From Cystobasidium ongulense (lineage: Eukaryota; Basidiomycota; Cystobasidiomycetes; Cystobasidiales; Cystobasidiaceae), in the NCBI GenBank assembly GCA_022835595.1, contig BQUP01000005.1, positions 682,001 to 746,000 of the forward strand: a stretch of DNA of 64,000 bases, given 5' to 3'. Position numbers and translations under genes: made by a program. Numbering within the stretch: position 1 is the first letter of the stretch; each line of letters begins with the position of its first letter. The notes below the pieces were generated by a model. The model saw only the letters and a program-made list of their open reading frames with translations. It made no database searches and had not been told where the DNA came from. Below are positions 12,266 to 22,885 of the stretch, piece after piece.

Positions 12266-13870
12266 ATGCGCTCCTACACTTTAGCCGCTCTTGCCCTGTT
12301 CGTAGCTTCGACAGCCAACGCCGGACACGGTCAACACAAGGCACGATCCAATGCGAATGAATGCAATCCCTATCCTTCTCAACAAACTGTCACACAGTCT
12401 TACGTTTTGTATCCTGGTAGAGGAGCTATCGCCACCGGTACTAGCAGCAAACAAGCTACCTCTACCATGGTTACTTCATCCAAGGCTACCTCCACCAAGG
12501 TTACTTCTATAATCGTTACTTCCACGAAATCAGCTACTACTTCCTCTAAGCCAGCAACTACTTCTAAAGCTTCTACCTCCTCCGCCAAACTTGCAATTAC
12601 TACCACCAAAATCACCACCGTTCCTACCACTACGCCCAAACCGGCTACCACTACTACCAAGGCAGCAGCTACATCCAAGCCAGCAACTACTTCCAAGCCA
12701 GTAACTACATCCAAACCTGCCACTACTTCGACAACCTCTTCCAAACCCCCTGCTGCCACTAACACTGGTGGCTCAGGTAGCGGTTCACCCGCCTTCGCAG
12801 CTGAGATCCTGGCAGCTCACAACGCCGCACGCCTTCCTAGGAATGCCAAAGCTCTCACTTGGAGTACTGAAGCTGAAGCCCTAGCCAAGACATGGGCCGA
12901 GAAGTGCATCTGGTGAGTATTTCGAAGTCCTCTGACTTGTACAGTGTCACGTGATACATGTTCCTGGCTTGTCGGAAGCAAAATACTGATTGTTGTGTCA
13001 TTGTGTATCATTTGTTCAGGCAACATGGCGGCAATCCTAACATGGGTCAGAATCTAGCTGCTTCAGCTGGATTCAAGCAAAATGGTGCAGAAGTAGTTGG
13101 CGCTTGGATGTCTGAAGAAAAGGATTACAACCCTGCCAGTCCTTCTTACTCCCACTTCACCCGTAAGCTTCCATTCCTTCGCCCCACTCCGACTTGGGAT
13201 GGCCATTGAGGGTTTGTAGCACACATCGCTGACGCCTTTACCCGACTCTCCCTCCACGCAGAGGTCGTATGGAAGTCTACTACTGCAGTCGGGTGCTATC
13301 AAGCTACCTGCACCAAGATGGTTATGCCAGATGGATCAGAGGTTTTCCCTAACTACAGCCCGTCTTACATGGTGAGTTGCAGGAATCGATGTGATTGTTA
13401 CTTCATTTGCTGATTCGATATTCGTTTCTTTCGTGCACTCGTAGACCGTCTGCAACTACTCTCCTCCTGTAAGTTCAACTTGACCTTCAAAGGCCACTCT
13501 CGAGTAAAGAGTCGCTGATGTTCCTCTCTAATGTGATTGTCACTTCATAGGGAAACTTTGTTGGCCAAGCACCTCAAAACGTTGATAAGCTCGCATAAAA
13601 GATCTAAAGGTCTAGCACTGCATGCCAGCTCATGCGACTTCTTGGTTTTCTTGCAACATCCACCCAATACGCGCTAAAGTCTGGTCACTCGCAATAACCA
13701 TCAGTCCTGTTTTCCTCGCATCTTGTTGTATATTATCGAGTGCAGGCATTAATGGATTGGGGCATTAAAATTGTTTCTTCTCGCATTAGTTCGGGTAATT
13801 TTCGTTCTTAACTCGTTTACAAAGAGCATAGCACCTTGAAGGTCATTTTTTCTTGTAACATTCAATAGTA
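11600..13870 (+). repeat. tandem duplication, unit A (CAP gene 1 with flanks)
   Basis: Unit A covers the promoter block, the whole first CAP gene and about 250 bp of 3' flank. The 3' flank shows the same run of motifs as unit B: CTGGTCACTCGC, TCAGTCCTGTTTTCC, ATCGAGTGCA and CACCTTGAAGGTC in order. Edges are approximate because similarity fades gradually. The order and spacing of matching segments show one ancestral unit of about 2.1-2.2 kb. Confidence 0.7.
12266..13598 (+). CDS. secreted CAP/PR-1-like protein, copy 1
   Basis: A CAP superfamily (SCP/PR-1/Pry) protein; fungal members bind sterols and fatty acids outside the cell. Five exons (12266-12912, 13020-13162, 13262-13371, 13445-13468, 13551-13598) encode 323 residues. 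Residues 1-19 form a signal peptide (MRSYTLAALALFVASTANA). Residues 55-175 are Ser/Thr/Lys-rich with repeated Thr-Ser-Lys-Pro units, likely O-glycosylated. The C-terminal CAP domain has AAHNAARLPR, ALTWSTEAEALAKTWAEKC, YSHFTQVVWKST and the terminal VCNY. The presumed active residues (HN, E, H) are present. Exon 4 is only 24 nt and codes TVCNYSPP. A shorter start was chosen at 12266 because the signal peptide begins there; an in-frame ATG at 12155 adds an unlikely leader. Confidence 0.9.
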
Positions 13871-14355
13871 CTGTAGTCTCTCCTGTTCTTTATCATCGCA
13901 AACTCGCGCGTGTAATGGTAACGAGCCTTTGATGAAACCATGCTTGATCTGCCCGTTAACTTTTCTGCCCATTGCGAAGACTGCGGCGTGCCTTCCGATC
14001 AAATCACGTCCAAGTACGAGACTTCGTGTAAAGTGCCCTTGACGGAACCAACACAATCGCGTCACACGTTAACCTTCCACCACAACGGTTGTTTGTCATG
14101 TTTCAAGTTTCATTGTCAACTCGATGCTACAAGTTACAACGGTTTGTAACCCGGTCGTCCTGTCAACCGGGGTTTGCATGCGGTATTGGGCGAGAATCTG
14201 CACCAGTTCGAGGAGACATCTTTGCGCTTGTTAAACCTGACTTGCTCTTCTCTTCTCTTCTTTCTTCACTCCACTTCAAGCTATCACTCTCCTTCACACT
14301 CACACTCTCTTTGACTCTATTTACCCTCCTCCAACTACATTTCTAATCCCCAATC
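13599..14355 (+). promoter_or_regulatory. 3' flank of CAP gene 1 and promoter of CAP gene 2
   Basis: About 270 bp of 3' flank of copy 1 is followed by the promoter of copy 2. The 26-nt block at 13984-14009 and surrounding patches match the promoter of copy 1. A CT-rich tract at about 14235-14345 precedes the start codon and resembles that of copy 1. Confidence 0.55.
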
Positions 14356-15980
14356 ATGCGCTCCTACGCTCTGGCCGCTTTGGCCCTCTTCGCAGCTTCG
14401 ACAGCCAATGCTGCTCACGGTCACCACAAAGGACGATATCGCGGCGGCTATGAATGCAATGCCAATGCCTCCCAAATGACGGTCATCAGGACTGTGTATC
14501 CTAGCCGAACACCTATCGCCACCAGCAGCAGCATCGCCAGCAGCAGCGTCCAAGCTTCCTCCGACGTTGTCGCTTCATCCAAGACTACATCTACCACCTC
14601 CCCATGTCCCTATGCAGCTACCTCTACTAATACTTCCAACAAGCCTGTCAGTACTTCTTCTGCCTCGTCCAGTGTTGCAACCACCAAGTCTACCACCGTT
14701 TCTACCACTACGACCGAGGCATCGCCAACAACCAGCTCGAAGCCCGCTACTACATCCAAGCCTGCTACCACCTCCACTAGCTCCTCCTCTTCCGCCCCCC
14801 CTGCTGCCACCAATACCGGTGGCTCTGGTAGCGGTCTGAGCGACTTCGCATCTGTGATCCTCGCCGCTCACAATGCCGCACGCATTCCTAGAAACGCTAA
14901 AGCTCTCACTTGGAGTACTGAAGCCGAAGCTCTAGCAAAGACTTGGGGCGAGAAGTGTGTCTGGTGAGTAAACCTTTCCCTTCTATTTTCCGATGACACG
15001 TGATTCCTATTCACTGGAGGTTGGTCAGTAGCAAATACTGATTGTTTGCTGTTATATCGATGTGTCACTGTTCAGGCAACACGGTGGTAATCCTGGAATG
15101 GGTCAGAATCTAGCTGCTTCAGCTGGCTTCAAGCAGAATGGTACACAAGTAGTCGGTGCTTGGATGTCTGAAGAAAAGGATTATAACCCTGCCAGTCCTT
15201 CTTACTCCCACTTCACTCGTAAGTTCCCATTTCCTGGGATGGCCATTGTTGCTATGGAGCAGACATCGCTGACGCCTTTATTCGACTTCATCTACACGCA
15301 GAGGTCGTATGGAAGTCTACAACCGCAGTCGGATGCTATCAGGCTACCTGCACCAAGCTGATGAACCCAGATGGATCAGAAACTTTCAAAGGCTACAGCC
15401 CATCTTACTACGTGAGTTGAGTATGAATTAATACATCATTCTTCCTTCATTTGCTGACTCCATCATCCCTCATTGTCGCCTTCGTACACTCGCAGACCGT
15501 CTGCAACTACTCCCCTCCTGTAAGTCCTAAGTTGATCTTCGAAGGTCACTTCTGAAGAATGCATTCGCTGACTCTTCTATCCTTTTTGACTTCATTTTCG
15601 TAGGGAAACTATGTTGGCTCGGCACCTCAAAACGTTGAGAAGCTCTCCACATAAAGAGTATAGAGGTCTAGCGCATGATCCAGCTTCTTTGTTTTTGAAA
15701 ATCAACCTCCAAACACGCGCTTGAGTCTGGTCACTCGCGAACATCATCAGTCCTGTTTTCCTTTTCATCTCATCATATACATCGAGTGCAAGCATCGATG
15801 GAGAGTCTTTATTTTTTCAGTACTGGGGGCATTAGAATATTTTTCTCGCATTATTTCCAAGATAATCTTCATTTCTTACTCGTTCACAAGAGAATACCAC
15901 CTTGAAGGTCCTTTTTCTCCTGTAACGTATAGTACTGCACACTCTTCTTTCAGTCATCGTCGTAACCTCGTTTTCAGGTG
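13880..15980 (+). repeat. tandem duplication, unit B (CAP gene 2 with flanks)
   Basis: This is the second unit of the CAP duplication. Exon 2, exon 3 and exon 4 are the best conserved parts, while the Ser/Thr-rich stalk and introns have diverged by substitutions and small indels. The 3' flank retains the same ordered motifs as unit A. Edges are approximate. Confidence 0.7.
14356..15654 (+). CDS. secreted CAP/PR-1-like protein, copy 2
   Basis: The closest paralogue of copy 1. Five exons (14356-14963, 15076-15218, 15302-15411, 15496-15519, 15604-15654) encode 311 residues. It keeps the signal peptide MRSYALAALALFAASTANA, a Ser/Thr-rich stalk of different sequence, and a near-identical CAP domain with AAHNAARIPR, ALTWSTEAEALAKTWGEKC, SHFTQVVWKSTT and TVCNYSPP. 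Exons 2, 3 and 4 have exactly the same lengths as in copies 1 and 3 (143, 110 and 24 nt). The mature C-terminus ends GNYVGSAPQNVEKLST. Stalk divergence against CAP-domain conservation suggests purifying selection on the domain only. Confidence 0.9.
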
Positions 15981-16581
15981 TATCGACCTCATCTGATCTC
16001 GTTTCCATAACATCATTTTGTGGTAGCAACCCTACTGCCAATACGATAGGATGTTGCTGAGCAGTCGGAGCGCATCGTCTGTATCGGCTGCAGCTCGTCG
16101 ATACTCAACTGGCTTACGCAGAAAGTTACTTTTCCAGCTTACAGAGTTGCGGTGAATGTCGGCGCGGTTGGATCGGTACGTCCGAATTAAAGCAAAGCAG
16201 AAGCACGATCTGCCCATCCGCGTACGCGAGAGCCAATCTTCGAAGGTGTTGCTGATGTTTCTCAAAGAAAGCTCCAAGATAAAGAAGCGGTCTCGCTTGT
16301 CGACGGGCACATTATTATTATTATTCCAAGCTAAGTTATGTGCTTAGCTTTAAACTTTCCCTCGCTTCTTTCCACTAGCATCCACCCTGATCAAGCCCGC
16401 ATGAGGGAAAGTGCCATGCGACGCCACCGAGAAATAGTGTCATGGAGAGATCCTGTCATCGCCTTGGAAGTAAGCGGGGGACATTCCTGGGTATCGCTAT
16501 AACTTATACCGTAGAAGGAAACCCGTTCCTCTGCCTTCCTCCCTTCTCTTCTTTACCACTTTCACTCTGAAAAGCAACAAC
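15655..16581. other. intergenic region between CAP genes 2 and 3
   Basis: The first 330 bp is the end of duplication unit B. The remaining 600 bp has no recognisable gene. An ATT trinucleotide run (about 16310-16325) and a pyrimidine-rich leader before copy 3 are the only visible features. The 26-nt promoter block of copies 1 and 2 is not found here. Confidence 0.45.
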
Positions 16582-17753
16582 ATGTCGGGCCGATCGACTT
16601 CAAAGCTCCAGCTGCTCTGTTTCCTGCTATCTTTCTGCTTTATTGCGACCTTCACTACTGCCTCTCCAGTCGACACCGACAAGCTTCAACAGCGCGATGA
16701 TGAAGCACAACATGTCAAGCGACAGAACCTTGCGCCTGTTCGGGCTGCAGCCTTGACCTCGACTACTACTAGTCGATTAGCACCCGTCAGACTTCCAGCT
16801 ACGACAAGCAGCAAGTCTACTGTCCGAACGACCTCGACTTCGTCGCGCTCTTCAAGTAGGACCACGAGTACCACGAAGCGAAGTACTTCAACTTCTATTA
16901 AGCGAAGCACTGCCACTTCTCCTGCAGCAACAAGCACAGCTCCTGCCAATACTGCATTCTCGAGTAATATACTACAAGCTCATAACTCAGCTAGGAGTAC
17001 TCATGGTGCCAATGCTTTGACTTGGTCGACTAGTGCAGAAGCGTTAGCCAAGACTTGGGCTGAGAAGTGTGTATGGTGAGTTATACTCCGCTCATAAGTT
17101 GATGAAGTTTGAAATATAATGCTGATATAGTGCGTCTATTTGACGAACCCGCAGGCAACATGGTGGAGCTTCCGGACTAGGTCAGAACCTCGCTGCTTCA
17201 GCTGGATACAAACAGACCGGACAGCAGGTAGTGGACGCATGGATGTCGGAAGAAAGCGATTACAATCCTTCCAGTCCTACATACTCTCATTTTACTCGTG
17301 AGTTATGTACCAAAGGGTCGAGTAGCATACGATAGCCTGAATATGGATGCTGATATGTCGCATCCGTCTGCGTCCACAGAGGTCGTCTGGAAAGCTACCA
17401 CCCAAGTCGGTTGCTACCAAGCTACTTGCACTAAGCTTGTCAACCCAGATGGTTCAGAGACTTTCCCTGGATTCAGCCCAAGTTACTTCGTAAGCCTTCC
17501 CTCTCTTGGCGATTGAGCGTAGATTCAGCGTGCATAGCTATAGGATCTCTTGTGCTGACTTTTCCTTGCATTGCCTTTGCAGACCGTCTGTAACTACAGC
17601 CCACCTGTAAGCCTTTTCAATCATCCCGCTGTACATTGGCCCGGACTGACTTGTGCACTCTACTGAATACCTCTTGACGTGGTGTGGTGTGCGTTCGGTC
17701 TTCAGGGCAACTATGCAGGTCAATACGCTCAAAACGTACAGAAGAATAGCTAA
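16582..17753 (+). CDS. secreted CAP/PR-1-like protein, copy 3 (diverged)
   Basis: The third and most diverged CAP gene of the array. Five exons (16582-17075, 17155-17297, 17380-17489, 17583-17606, 17706-17753) encode 272 residues, with the same intron positions and the same 143/110/24-nt internal exons. The signal peptide differs (hydrophobic core LQLLCFLLSFCFIATFTTA). A propeptide-like stretch ends in HVKR, a probable Kex2 site, which copies 1 and 2 lack. The stalk is Ser/Thr/Arg-rich. The CAP domain keeps AHNSARSTHG, ALTWSTSAEALAKTWAEKC, SHFTQVVWKATT and TVCNYSPP. It lies outside the recent duplication, so the array grew in at least two steps. Confidence 0.9.
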
Positions 17754-18895
17754 ACTCCTGGAAGCATGTTAGCGCGCTGGCTCGCACTTTTAACTTAACC
17801 CTTCACAGATTATGTCAGACTTCATCCGTTGTCTTATTGAGTTACGTATATTACCTCCGCAATCGATTTGCATCCTGTACCCAAAGGTCCGAAACCATGG
17901 TCTAACCCCTGCCAAATTCGAGTCGAAATTTCGTCGTCGCCTGCTTGCCCGACCATACGGGTCCGCAGGCCAAATTGCAGACTGAGGAGAATCACGAGGC
18001 GGTGCGCCTGGCTGCAATTTTGGAGGCAATCGCAGTACCCGAAGACTTCGGCCGTTTTGAGGCTCGCTTTATCACTACAAGCTCTGCATCCTGGCGTGTG
18101 AATCAATTCAGATGTAGGTGTAAACCGTGAAATTCAAGGACTCCGTTGACAAGCCTGCTTAGGATAGCTTTTCGCATATGAGACAGCGGTGCCCTGTCCA
18201 TGAGTTGGTAGATGTGCACAATCACGTGTGGTGCGTCCAGTAGACTTGCGCTCGGAGACTAGTACAAGAGTGGCGTTATACTGATCCACCCGTGCGCGTA
18301 CCACTGGAGGGAAGGTTGCCTGGAAGTGTAGCAGGTTTGTCCCGAACCATCTCCGAGTACGAACAGGCTACGATGCATGCAGGCAGTGTGGATTCATGAC
18401 AAGATGTGCATGTTCGCAGAATGGAGCAGGAAAGAGACGCGCAGGATTTGCTGTCCGACAAATAACATACACGACCTCGCCAAACAGCGATCAGCGCAGA
18501 CGATGGACACAAGCCAGGCGTTCGGACTGATGATGGAGGGCAGGCGAGAGCATGAGCTTGCCTGCTTGCTCTCGTCTCTTGACTGCTCTCACCTCTGCTA
18601 ACACCACACTCCACTGCTCGTCGCTGCGCAGTGCGCGTCTGCCTGCTCGCTTGAACCGTCTCCGTAGCATAGCGCAACAGGCACGCCGGGTTGTTCGACA
18701 GGACGCAGCACATCACGACAGCTCGACAGCTCGACAGCTCGACAAGGCGCGTGGTTCTTCTATCACTCGTGAGTCGTTCGCATCCTGGCTGTGGGTCGTG
18801 TCCTTTGCATGCTGCTTGCTGAGTTGGTGATTGTCTGCAGGTCTTTCAACAGCACGCAGAGTGACGGCAGTCTTGGTCTTTTAGTCCTCTGTCGC
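17754..18895. other. intergenic region upstream of the large disordered protein gene
   Basis: This 1.1-kb stretch separates CAP gene 3 from the next plus-strand gene. It has overlapping short frames on both strands without protein character. A short tandem repeat of an 8-9-nt GACAGCTC unit lies at about 18717-18741. A GTGAGT donor at about 18770 and a CTGCAG acceptor at about 18835-18840 suggest an intron in the 5' UTR of the next gene. Confidence 0.45.
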
Positions 18896-21800
18896 ATGCA
18901 CCTGAATCTCTGCGACACATCTGAAGCTGCAGATACCATCGACCCTGACACTTCAGACTTGTCCACCACCGGCAGAAGCAGCACCGTCTCAAGCCTCTAT
19001 CCTCTACGCGCATCAGCCTCGGCTGCTCAGCTCGACAGAGGACGGCAGATTGGCAGCAGTCACGTTTCAAGCCAGGAGATTAGTAGCACTACAATCCGCT
19101 CATCTTTGCCATCTCCTACGCATCCCCAAGGTCACTCGTTCATCGATCTCGTACACACCAGCATGAACACCTCAAGAGCTGGATCGACAGGCCAACACAG
19201 TCGCACACCCAGCGAAGTGGATCAGCAGCAGCCTCAGCATGCTAGACAGGAATCAGGCTATCAGTCCTCCACTATCGGCACCAACTCCATCCCTCCTATG
19301 ACAATCGGCGTGAAGCGAGGTTCAGACTTGCTCGCTTCGAGAAGAGGACCTCAGATCACTGGTAATCCTACTTCTACTACTTCAATACCTGCGAGAGCCG
19401 GTTCAGCGCCTCCTCATTCTGGTGCACCAGGTTACGGCCATTCGCAGAGTGCATCCAATATAAACATACAGGAGATCTTCGATTATAACGAGTACCATCA
19501 GCGGGCAACAGAGTTCAACGCCATCATCGACTCGGGTGAAGTCCCTGCTTTCAAGCCTATCTATGTAGGTGGACCACTTCCAGCTGAAGAAGGTGAAGAT
19601 AGTCAAGATGGATCAGAAAAGGATGATGATAACGATAATGAAGAAAGTGAAGATGATGGTATAGAACCTGCTGAGAACTACAAGCAGGAAATGGAATCTG
19701 AAGTTGATAATTATAGATTGCCCGATGATGCTGATCCTGCTCTTAGTGTACTCAACAAGTCACAAGCTCAGCAGCAGCAGCAAGCTCAACAACCGTTCTA
19801 TCAGCTTCAACGCGACGATGATCATGGTCGTGGTAACAGAAGTCCTCTATCCGCTTGCTCCGAACCTAGGGGCCAATTACTATCTACCGAAGCACTAGCT
19901 GGTGAGTCGGATTCACATTCGAATGTCCGGTAAGGCAATGCTCCCTTTTTCTTGTAAGAAAAGGAGAGAGGCTAGTCTATCGGACATTTCGAAATCGAGA
20001 AATACCAAACTTCTCACATCATCCTTTGTTTGTATCTCAAATCGCTGACCAATGACAGCTCGCATGCTTTATGGAATCGACGACAATTATCAACCTATCG
20101 ATCCCAATGGACCTATGGCATTAGCTCACAATGAAGCTATGCGACAACATCATAAAGCTCTACTTGATCGAAGAGGAAGTAATAGTATTAATGATAATAG
20201 TAATGCTTTACTTTCTATTCCCAAAGTGAAAAAAGTATCATCTGGTACACTTGGTTCTCCTTTCAATCAACAGCAACAACAAGCTGCTGCCTCTGGAGCT
20301 GCTGGACCTGGAACAAATGCTGTCGGTGTACAAACTGTACCTATCACGAAGCAACCAATACCGAAGAGAATCTCAAGCAGAGATAAAGTGAACCCTGCTA
20401 CAGGCAGACATCGTCACGATAAGCATTCTTCAAACAGTAATACGTCAAAGCAAGCGTTCCCAAGCAAGGGAGATAGTTCAATGGATTCATCGGTCGCTAC
20501 GCTGACAGGCGCAAGCGGGACAGGCAGAAAAGAACCAAGTTCGAGAAGCAAGAAACCTCCTTCTTCAAATGCGAGGTATAATAATGGCACCAGCGGTACT
20601 ATTAGAGGCAGGAAATCATCAGACGCTTCGGAGAGATCGGTTAAGAAGGATGATTTGCTCGGCAAACTTTCTGATGCTCTTAGGTAAGCCTTGTGCTTTG
20701 GCATGGTTATCAGGACGCATAGCTTTTGGCATGTGACGCTGATATGTCCTCTTAATTCACCATTTCAAAGAGCTGAGAAGAGACTTGTCAAACTATATCA
20801 GGATGAACTCCAGTCTGCAGAGGCACAGATGGCCAAGGTATGATCAAACTCGATTCATCATATTCAGGGCAGGGGCTATGTTCAACTCTTGCTGATGTGG
20901 TGTGTCTTGACAGATCCTAGAAGCAGAAGCAGCGCGAGATGAAGAAATGACCCGTCTCGAATCTCGACATGCAAGAGACAAGCAGCTCATCTCAGCATTA
21001 AAGCTCAAAGTTGAACGATTGGAAGCGGAGCTCATGCGAGCTGAAGATGTACCCGAGCACGAAGCCGAAGCATATCTTGATTTATTGAGCGGAGCAGGCG
21101 GAGGTGTGAGTGGTAATAAGAAGCATCTTAAATTCGACAATGATAATAGTAGTGTCAGTTACGACGAGGATGAGCTCGATAGAGATAGCGAGGCTGAGGA
21201 AAGATCGATGCGTGCGCTCGTGGAAGAACAAGATGCCCTTGATGGGACTTGGACTAAGCAAATGATGGAAAAGGAAGATAAGAGGAGGAAAGCATTTGCG
21301 AAGAAGAGGAAGCAACAGTAAGTCAGATTGTTTTTCCACCTAACGTATCAAAAACTAGAGATTGTGACACACTGACTGTGATACTACCTATTTATCTAGT
21401 CTGGCGACAATGAACGACTCTTCCGCCACTGAAGATGAGAACCTCGTCGAAGCTCGCCTTGCAGAAGCGCAAGCTCAAGCATTGGCACAAGCCGGTCTTG
21501 ACCAGCGACCCAATCACACCCGCAAGCTATCCTTCAAAGATACTTTGAAGCGCACCTTTGGGTTGAAGTCTTCGGATGGCAGTACTGATCGCGTCAATAT
21601 TATACGATTCGATAGCGCTCCTGCTGCGACGGCACTGCCTGCTTCTAATGCCATCAATATACCTGCATCCACACCGACTATGTACACTACTGGTCCAGAT
21701 TTGGCAAGAACCGTCTCTTCACCACCACCTACTATAAGTCTACCTCCCATCCCTATCGATCCTGCTGTAAATGCAAAAGATGCTAAAGCTCAACATAGAA

Positions 21801-22435
21801 GACTCACAAAGCTTGCAGCGGAGAAGAATACTTTGAGCCCTAGGATGCCAGACGGTACATATGGTAGATCAGCCTCTATGGATGTTCAAGGTACTCCTTT
21901 TTATACACCCGTTAGTTTATCAGAAACTGCTCTTCCATTATCTGGATACTCTAGCGACTCAGACGTTGCGCAGGGTGGGAAAACTGGGAAAGGGTTGACT
22001 GGATTATTCAGATTGGATCGCCCTCCTCCTTCTAATAATACTAGGTACGGAATTGGAATCGAAGGCGTCAGACCAAATAGTGGTAGGGCTAGAAAATTAT
22101 CTTGGGGAAGGGCTGGTACTGCCACTTCAGGCGGTGGTAACGTAGGTGGAGGTGGAGGTGGATTTTTCAAGCATCGCAAGTAGGATCTCTTTATTGGCGC
22201 TGATTACAGAAACTTTAGAAAGAGGGGCTGACTCGGACTCTTTTATCCTGCAATTTTTCCCAGTATTGATGCAGGACGACCATTAGGCACTCCACGCATT
22301 CAAGTGAGTCACCCTGGCACACCAGGCGGTGGAGGTGGTGATAGATGGAGACGGGGAAGTAATGCTACTGTTCCCCGAGAGGAGAAGACCTGGAGTCAGC
22401 AATTACCCCAGGACACGACTGTTATACACAGATGA
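18896..22435 (+). CDS. large disordered coiled-coil protein, unknown function
   Basis: I do not recognise a family. Six exons (18896-19901, 20059-20683, 20771-20837, 20914-21317, 21400-22179, 22264-22435) encode about 1017 residues. The N-terminal third is Ser/Thr/Pro-rich. A more conserved-looking segment follows (IQEIFDYNEYHQRATEFNAI), then an acidic patch and a Gln-rich run. Exons 3-4 encode a coiled coil of about 60 residues (from AEKRLVKLYQDEL to LKVERLEAELMRAE). The C-terminus is Ser-rich and ends with a poly-Gly stretch. No membrane segment is seen. The start is uncertain: an in-frame ATG lies 35 codons upstream at 18791, but a likely 5'-UTR intron overlaps it. The coiled coil with long disordered arms suggests a scaffold, which is inference. 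Confidence 0.7.
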
Positions 22436-22885
22436 GGTCGGTATCTGTCGCAGAGTTTATTTATATATCTGTGCTGTCTTGCCGTGGTCTGCTGGAGCTG
22501 TGGGTTATTTGTTTCTATGATTTATGAAAGTATTTGGCCGTTTACGATACAGCAAGCGAGCAGCGTAGTTATGTTATACCTTGAATATCGGAAGCCCGTG
22601 TGGTTCTTATCAATATGCAATGCACAGCTAGCTGGTCTTGCTGCATTTTATCCCGAATGTATTGGGTCACTCGTGAGTTGTCTTTGTCGAGCGAGGTCGA
22701 CGCTCCTCCAGCTTGCTTCCATGTCAATCGCATAAAAAGGTGAACAAAGACAGACAGCAAGTGAGACTCGGCAGCAACAGCAACAGCAAGGCAGAGTCAC
22801 ATCTCAAGCAGCCTGCACACGCTGCAACTGCAGTCGCACGCCATCTCGTTGCGCCTAGCATCGTCCACCATCATCCAACACCACC
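22436..22885. other. intergenic region upstream of U1-70K
   Basis: This 450-bp stretch contains the 3' end of the preceding gene and the promoter of the U1-70K gene. A short AGCAACAGCAACAGCAAG run at about 22770 precedes the start. No gene is seen. Confidence 0.4.

Noticed and set aside
12400-12765. Minus-strand frame of 121 codons, Val/Glu-rich, antisense to CAP copy 1
   Set aside because: It is the mirror of the repetitive Ser/Thr/Lys-Pro stalk. The composition comes from the simple repeat, and the same effect appears antisense to copies 2 and 3.
18276-18716. Minus-strand frame of 146 codons, and a plus-strand frame 18552-18830, as extra genes
   Set aside because: Neither has conserved character; the plus-strand one is probably 5' UTR of the 18896 gene, with a likely intron at about 18770-18840.
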